Shown here piece by piece: positions 6,522 to 9,689 of a DNA stretch of 9,689 nt. The notes beneath the pieces are model-generated. The model did not search any database. It was not told the origin of the DNA and was given only the letters and a program-made list of their open reading frames with translations. Made by a program: the position numbers and the translations under genes. The DNA is from Candidatus Moraniibacteriota bacterium (lineage in GTDB: Bacteria; Patescibacteriota; Minisyncoccia; Moranbacterales; GCA-2747515): NCBI GenBank assembly GCA_029938745.1, contig JAOZUJ010000039.1:1-9689 (forward strand), in the 5' to 3' direction. Every line of letters starts with the position of its first letter. Positions within the stretch are counted from its first letter, which is position 1.

Positions 6522-6616
6522 TTTTTATCACATTATTGTTACTAAATATAAATTTGCTAAATATGAATAATTTTTATAAAATGTAATAAATCGTTATTAA
6601 TTGATGTTATAAGCTT
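6522..6616 (+). promoter_or_regulatory. AT-rich spacer with weak promoter candidates
   Basis: These 95 bases hold no clear terminator hairpin after the DAHP synthase gene. TATAAA (6575-6580) and an extended -10 TGTTATAAG (6605-6613) are the best promoter-like sequences. The second would start transcription at or just inside the next ATG. Readthrough from the upstream gene is equally possible. Confidence 0.25.
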
Positions 6617-7423
6617 ATGAAAAATAGTATTGTTATAATTATATTATTATGTACCCCTTTAATTTCATTTGCACAATCAGATGAACAGGTACAACAAGAT
6701 GCAACTAATGAAATTATAGTGGAGGAATTGAATGAAGAATCCTTAGTGGAGACTGAGGAAGTTGTTGATGAAGGTGATATTGTGCCAGTTGAAGTGCAAG
6801 AGCCTGTTCTTGAAGAGGAATTTCAAGATAAAACAGTAGGAGAAATAGCACAAATATATAGCATTGATGCAAAAATTTTTGCACAAAAACTTAGTGCATA
6901 TGTAGGTGATAATGTCGAACCAGAAACTTCATTTCAAATATTATTTGATAATTATGGGCTTGGGTCAGCTACAGCAAAGGATGTGATGCATAATATTAAT
7001 GTGAGTGAACAACGAGGCGATGATATAATTATTGCAGAAGATGTGGGTAAAAATAAATCAACAAATACATATCCAGTAGCTATTGTTTTTTTGAGCGTTA
7101 TAATAATGTATGGATTGTCATATGCTCTAGTTGCGATAAAAAAACTGAAAGCAATCATACATAAAAAGTTTTGGGATATTATGCTTGGTATTTCATTTTT
7201 TGCAACTGTCACGCTAGGTATTATTCTTATGCTAAATATTAATTATGACATCACACTTTCTTTGCCATTCAATGTATTGTATTGGTATATAATTACATCT
7301 ACTTTCATGATGACTTTAGCGCTTCTTCATTTCTTATGGCAAAAATATTATTACAAGAACTTTCTTAGAAAACAACAAAGTATATCACAAACGAATATAA
7401 GAACTACAAAAAGAGTAATGTAG
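6617..7423 (+). CDS. Secreted/membrane protein, unknown function (DUF4405-like membrane region)
   Basis: A 268-aa protein. Residues 1-19 are a signal peptide (short basic start, hydrophobic IVIIILLCTPLI, cleavage likely after SFA). Residues 20-70 are a very acidic low-complexity linker. Residues 72-125 form a small helical domain beginning TVGEIAQIYSIDAKIF that resembles the 'T--EIA--Y-I' modules seen before cytochrome b-like DUF4405 membrane domains. Three hydrophobic segments follow (152-174, 185-208, 218-241) and a basic tail (242-268). The region from FWDIMLGISFF to LLHFLWQKYYYKNF has the layout I remember for DUF4405 proteins, in which several histidines may bind haem. Here only His238 remains, with Tyr224 and Gln242 at positions that are often His, so haem binding is doubtful. 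The family assignment is tentative. Its neighbours do not indicate a role, and there is no Shine-Dalgarno sequence. Confidence 0.6.
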   Translation: MKNSIVIIILLCTPLISFAQSDEQVQQDATNEIIVEELNEESLVETEEVVDEGDIVPVEVQEPVLEEEFQDKTVGEIAQIYSIDAKIFAQKLSAYVGDNVEPETSFQILFDNYGLGSATAKDVMHNINVSEQRGDDIIIAEDVGKNKSTNTYPVAIVFLSVIIMYGLSYALVAIKKLKAIIHKKFWDIMLGISFFATVTLGIILMLNINYDITLSLPFNVLYWYIITSTFMMTLALLHFLWQKYYYKNFLRKQQSISQTNIRTTKRVM

Positions 7424-7440
7424 CATCACATAGATGTATA

Positions 7441-7449
7441 TGGTATAAT
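7441..7449 (+). promoter_or_regulatory. Extended -10 promoter of the FG-GAP protein gene
   Basis: TGGTATAAT is a perfect -10 box with an extended TGn element. No good -35 is seen 17 nt upstream, which is acceptable for extended -10 promoters. A start near 7456 gives a leader of about 43 nt. Confidence 0.6.
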
Positions 7450-7498
7450 GAGAAAAATAAGAAAGAGCAAATAAATACACAATTAATTAAAAAATACT

Positions 7499-9689
7499 GT
7501 GCGACTCTCGATAAAAAACATTTATTTTTTCTCTACAATTATATTTTTTAGTGGACTATTGTTTTGCATGCAAATCAATAGTGTTTTTGCGTTGACGGAT
7601 GCTTCTGTAAGACAAACTGTGGAGATCAATTCAAGTACAACTAATGGGCCATCACTTACAACTACAGACCAATATTATGGCACGGGTATAGCAAATATTG
7701 GAGACCTTAATAATGATGGTGTTATAGATATTGTGGCAGGTGCAGAGAATGGACATACGAACCGTTATGGTGCAGCATATATTCATTTTATGAATATAGA
7801 TGGTTCTGTACAAACTACAGCAGAGATTAATTCTTCTACAACAAATGGACCAACGTTGGCAAATGCCAGTGAATATTATGGCTCTAGCGTTGCGGGAATT
7901 GGTGATCTTGATGGAGATAGTATAGAGGATATTGTAGTAGGAGCTAGGGGTAATGATACGGGATTTTCTGATAGAGGTGCTGTCTTTATTCATTTTATGA
8001 ATACGAATGGCTCAGTAAAAAGTACAGCAACTATCAATGCAAGCACACCAAACGGTCCAGTATACACCAACAATGCTAATGATCATTATGGCTCATCAGT
8101 TACATCACTTGGAGACCTTGATGGTGATGGTATTACTGACATCGCAGTCGGAGCAACAGATATATATTACACTGGTGGTGGTTCCACTGGTCAATATGGC
8201 GCAGTTTTCATTCATTTCTTAAACACAAATGGTTCAGTAAAAAGTACAGTAGATCTTAGACGTGGCACAGCAAATGGACCATCATTAACAACTGGTGATC
8301 AGTACGGCTCATCCATTGCGAACATTGGTGATCTTGATGGTGATGGAGTTATTGATATTGCTGTTGGGGCTGAAAGAGATCATAGCAATGGGCTCAGTGA
8401 TTCAGGGACAGTACATATTCATTTCTTAAATGCAGATGGCTCAGTAAAAAATACAAAAGAAATTAATGCAGGGTCAGCACACGGTCCTTCACTTGAAGAT
8501 AGTGATCTGTATGGATCCTCAATTACAAATCTTGGAGACATAGATAATGATGGTGTACAAGATATTGCAGTTGGGGCAAGATATGATGATGCTGGTGGAA
8601 CAAATAGAGGAACAGTGTATGTTCATTTTATGAACAATGATGGTACTGTAAAAGCAACAAGGGGCATTAGTGATCTTTCACCAAACGGTCCAACACTATC
8701 AAATTCAGATCTCTATGGTGCATCAGTTGCAAGTCTTGGAGATCTAGATGGTGATGGAACACAAGACCTCATTATTGGGGCACGTGGTGATGATGCAGGA
8801 GGAACTGATAGAGGAGCAGCACATATCCATTTCTTAAAAACGGCAACGGCACCACAAACAATTTCAGGAAATATCTATCGTGATGAAAATGAGAACAATT
8901 CAAAAGACGCAGGAGAGATAGGTCTCAGAGATGTTACAGTACGTCTATGGCAAGATCTTGATAGTGATCAATCAATTTCAACAGGAGACTTAGCAATATC
9001 ATCAGCACTCACAGATATTAATGGTGATTATACAATTGAAACGATCTTTGGTGATGACGATTACATATTACAGATCAATGATGCATATACAATTGCAACA
9101 CCAAACAACATGACAACACCAAGTTCAGCACTTGCAATTAGTCTCACTGGTAATAGCACAGGAAATGACATTGGCTTTGCTAGAGCACATGATACAGATG
9201 CATCAGTCAGAGAAACAGTAGAAATTAATTCAGACACACCCAATGGGCCACTATTGGTAAACAGTAATACATATGGCACAGGTGCAACAAGTATTGGAGA
9301 CCTTGATGGTGATGGTGTAAGAGATATGGTTGTTACGGGAGAAGGCACAGGTTCCGTTAAAGGATCATCACATATTCATTTTATGAATAGTGATGGTTCT
9401 ATCAGAGAGACAAAAGATATCACAAGCACAACACCAAATGGACCTACGCTAGGATCAAGTGATTACTACGGTTCAGCGGTGGCATCGATTGGAGATTTGA
9501 ATGGCGATGGCACACAGGATATTGTCGTAGGTGCAAGAGGCGATGATACAGGATTTTCTGATAGAGGTGCGGTCTACATTCATTTCCTTGATCAAAATGG
9601 TGCAATTAAAAATACAGCAGAGATCAATGATTATACACCAAACGGTCCAGTATACACCAACAATGCTAATGATCATTATGGCTCATCAG
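7499..9689 (+). CDS. Large secreted FG-GAP/SdrD-like repeat protein (partial, 3' end missing)
   Basis: An open frame of 730 codons runs from a GTG to the window edge without a stop. The start is GTG at 7499: an in-frame TAA lies at 7484-7486, and GTG gives a good signal peptide (basic start, hydrophobic YFFSTIIFFSGLLF, cleavage likely after SVFA, residue 31). Residues 34 to about 452 hold six FG-GAP units of 67-72 aa, each with a YGSS-type strand, a GDLDGDG calcium-loop motif (Gly at residues 68, 135, 205, 277, 346, 414), DIVVGAR, HIHFMN and NGP. Residues 455-562 are an SdrD/CNA-B-like beta-sandwich (GNIYRDENENNSKDAGEIGL, then ITDINGDYTIE-like and a final GFA). Residue 566 starts a second FG-GAP array (Gly at 600 and 665; a third unit is cut off). 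FG-GAP units fold into beta-propellers as in integrin alpha chains. A role as a surface adhesin or stalk protein is inferred. Confidence 0.9.
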   Translation, partial: MRLSIKNIYFFSTIIFFSGLLFCMQINSVFALTDASVRQTVEINSSTTNGPSLTTTDQYYGTGIANIGDLNNDGVIDIVAGAENGHTNRYGAAYIHFMNIDGSVQTTAEINSSTTNGPTLANASEYYGSSVAGIGDLDGDSIEDIVVGARGNDTGFSDRGAVFIHFMNTNGSVKSTATINASTPNGPVYTNNANDHYGSSVTSLGDLDGDGITDIAVGATDIYYTGGGSTGQYGAVFIHFLNTNGSVKSTVDLRRGTANGPSLTTGDQYGSSIANIGDLDGDGVIDIAVGAERDHSNGLSDSGTVHIHFLNADGSVKNTKEINAGSAHGPSLEDSDLYGSSITNLGDIDNDGVQDIAVGARYDDAGGTNRGTVYVHFMNNDGTVKATRGISDLSPNGPTLSNSDLYGASVASLGDLDGDGTQDLIIGARGDDAGGTDRGAAHIHFLKTATAPQTISGNIYRDENENNSKDAGEIGLRDVTVRLWQDLDSDQSISTGDLAISSALTDINGDYTIETIFGDDDYILQINDAYTIATPNNMTTPSSALAISLTGNSTGNDIGFARAHDTDASVRETVEINSDTPNGPLLVNSNTYGTGATSIGDLDGDGVRDMVVTGEGTGSVKGSSHIHFMNSDGSIRETKDITSTTPNGPTLGSSDYYGSAVASIGDLNGDGTQDIVVGARGDDTGFSDRGAVYIHFLDQNGAIKNTAEINDYTPNGPVYTNNANDHYGSS
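7598..8856 (+). repeat. First FG-GAP array, six units
   Basis: Six in-frame units occur at periods of 201, 210, 216, 207 and 204 nt, measured between GDL codons at 7700, 7901, 8111, 8327, 8534 and 8738. The units differ at many synonymous sites, so most of the expansion is old. Unit 1 has Asn in place of Asp in its loop (GDLNNDG), unit 2 has GDLDGDS and unit 5 has GDIDNDG. Confidence 0.88.
8045..8099 (+). repeat. Exact 55-nt direct repeat, copy 1
   Basis: Identical base for base to 9635-9689, 1590 nt (530 codons) downstream and in the same reading frame. It encodes the end of one FG-GAP unit and the start of the next (TPNGPVYTNNANDHYGSS). The base before it (8044, C) differs from the matching base (9634, T). 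Confidence 0.95.
8861..9184 (+). other. SdrD/CNA-B-like domain within the FG-GAP protein
   Basis: These 108 codons (residues 455-562) interrupt the FG-GAP units. They open with ISGNIYRDENENN and KDAGEIGLRDVTVRLW, the typical start of an SdrD B-type domain with its Asp/Asn calcium-binding positions. They continue with TDINGDYTIE and end in a GFA strand. Such domains act as rigid spacers in surface proteins. Confidence 0.7.
9194..9689 (+). repeat. Second FG-GAP array, cut by the window end
   Basis: The array restarts with TDASVRETVEINS, which closely copies the start of the first array (TDASVRQTVEINS at residues 33-45). GDL codons lie at 9296 and 9491, a period of 195 nt. A third unit begins near 9670 and is incomplete. 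Confidence 0.85.
9635..9689 (+). repeat. Exact 55-nt direct repeat, copy 2, ending at the window edge
   Basis: Matches 8045-8099 exactly and stops only because the window stops. Surrounding repeat units share far less nucleotide identity, so this match stands out. It may be a recent conversion between units or the sign of an assembly break. Confidence 0.95.

Noticed and set aside
7448..7474. ATG-initiated mini-frame of eight sense codons upstream of the FG-GAP gene
   Set aside because: Its ATG overlaps the predicted -10 box, so it would lie upstream of the transcription start; it is too short and too basic to call a leader peptide.
7559..7570. Lipoprotein-type cleavage at Cys23 of the FG-GAP protein
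   Set aside because: The residues before the Cys (LLF) do not fit a lipobox, which needs a small residue at -1; a standard signal peptidase site after Ala31 fits better.
7652..7993. Minus-strand open frame of 113 codons opposite the FG-GAP gene
   Set aside because: It is antisense to the repeat-encoding frame, its Cys- and Ile-rich composition reflects the reverse of Asp/Gly/Thr codons, and similar frames recur opposite other units (for example 9473-9676).
8037..8222. Plus-strand 61-codon frame inside the FG-GAP gene
   Set aside because: It is an out-of-frame reading of FG-GAP unit 3; the main frame continues uninterrupted through it.
7598..9689. A CRISPR array or non-coding satellite
   Set aside because: The periodic sequence is a single open reading frame with repeat periods in multiples of three and conserved protein motifs, and the units are not separated by unique spacers.
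1..9689. Recoded UGA (Gly or Trp) as in Gracilibacteria, Absconditabacteria or Mollicutes
   Set aside because: No in-frame TGA occurs in any gene, Trp is TGG, Gly uses GGN freely, and TGA ends the DAHP synthase gene at the expected length.
1..9689. Mobile elements, tRNA genes, or integration sites
   Set aside because: I found no transposase or integrase coding sequence, no tRNA-like cloverleaf, and no terminal inverted repeats flanking any gene.

Overview
This is an AT-rich bacterial window with short intergenic gaps. It carries part of a ribosomal str operon, a few small accessory genes, and the first 2.2 kb of a large repetitive secreted protein. The low GC, the absence of Shine-Dalgarno sequences before all nine genes, small membrane proteins of the DUF1189 and RDD types, and an FG-GAP/SdrD-like surface protein together suggest a Patescibacteria (CPR) genome, probably Parcubacteria-like. 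That placement is inference; no rRNA or phylogenetic marker analysis was possible. TGG encodes Trp, no gene contains an in-frame TGA, and the DAHP synthase gene ends in TGA, so the standard bacterial code fits and the UGA=Gly code of Gracilibacteria/Absconditabacteria does not.

Layout. Positions 1-40 hold a strong terminator for a gene to the left. A near-consensus sigma-70-type promoter (50-78) drives a 125-nt leader with three consecutive hairpins, then rpsL (GTG start), rpsG, a DUF1189-type membrane protein gene and fusA. The operon ends at a terminator near 4260-4295, and no tuf follows. A second, bidirectional hairpin separates it from a cold-shock protein gene on the minus strand. The cold-shock gene and an RDD-family membrane protein gene diverge from a 184-bp region where two opposed promoters share their -35 bases. 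After the RDD terminator come a type I (AroG-like) DAHP synthase, a secreted/membrane protein of unknown function, and an incomplete FG-GAP repeat protein that runs off the right edge.

How the parts work together. The left half is translation machinery: S12 and S7 of the 30S subunit and EF-G for translocation, with a membrane protein gene inserted among them. The cold-shock gene has its own long structured leader. The right half concerns the cell envelope: an RDD protein, a signal-peptide membrane protein, and a large extracellular calcium-loop repeat protein. A lone first enzyme of the shikimate pathway sits between them.

Most of this is ordinary housekeeping sequence. The points worth a second look are the higher-order repeat structure of the surface protein, an exact 55-nt repeat that ends precisely at the window edge (possibly an assembly break), the complete lack of Shine-Dalgarno sequences, the structured str and cold-shock leaders, and the overlapping divergent promoters. 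I did not find a convincing new defence, mobile or biosynthetic system.
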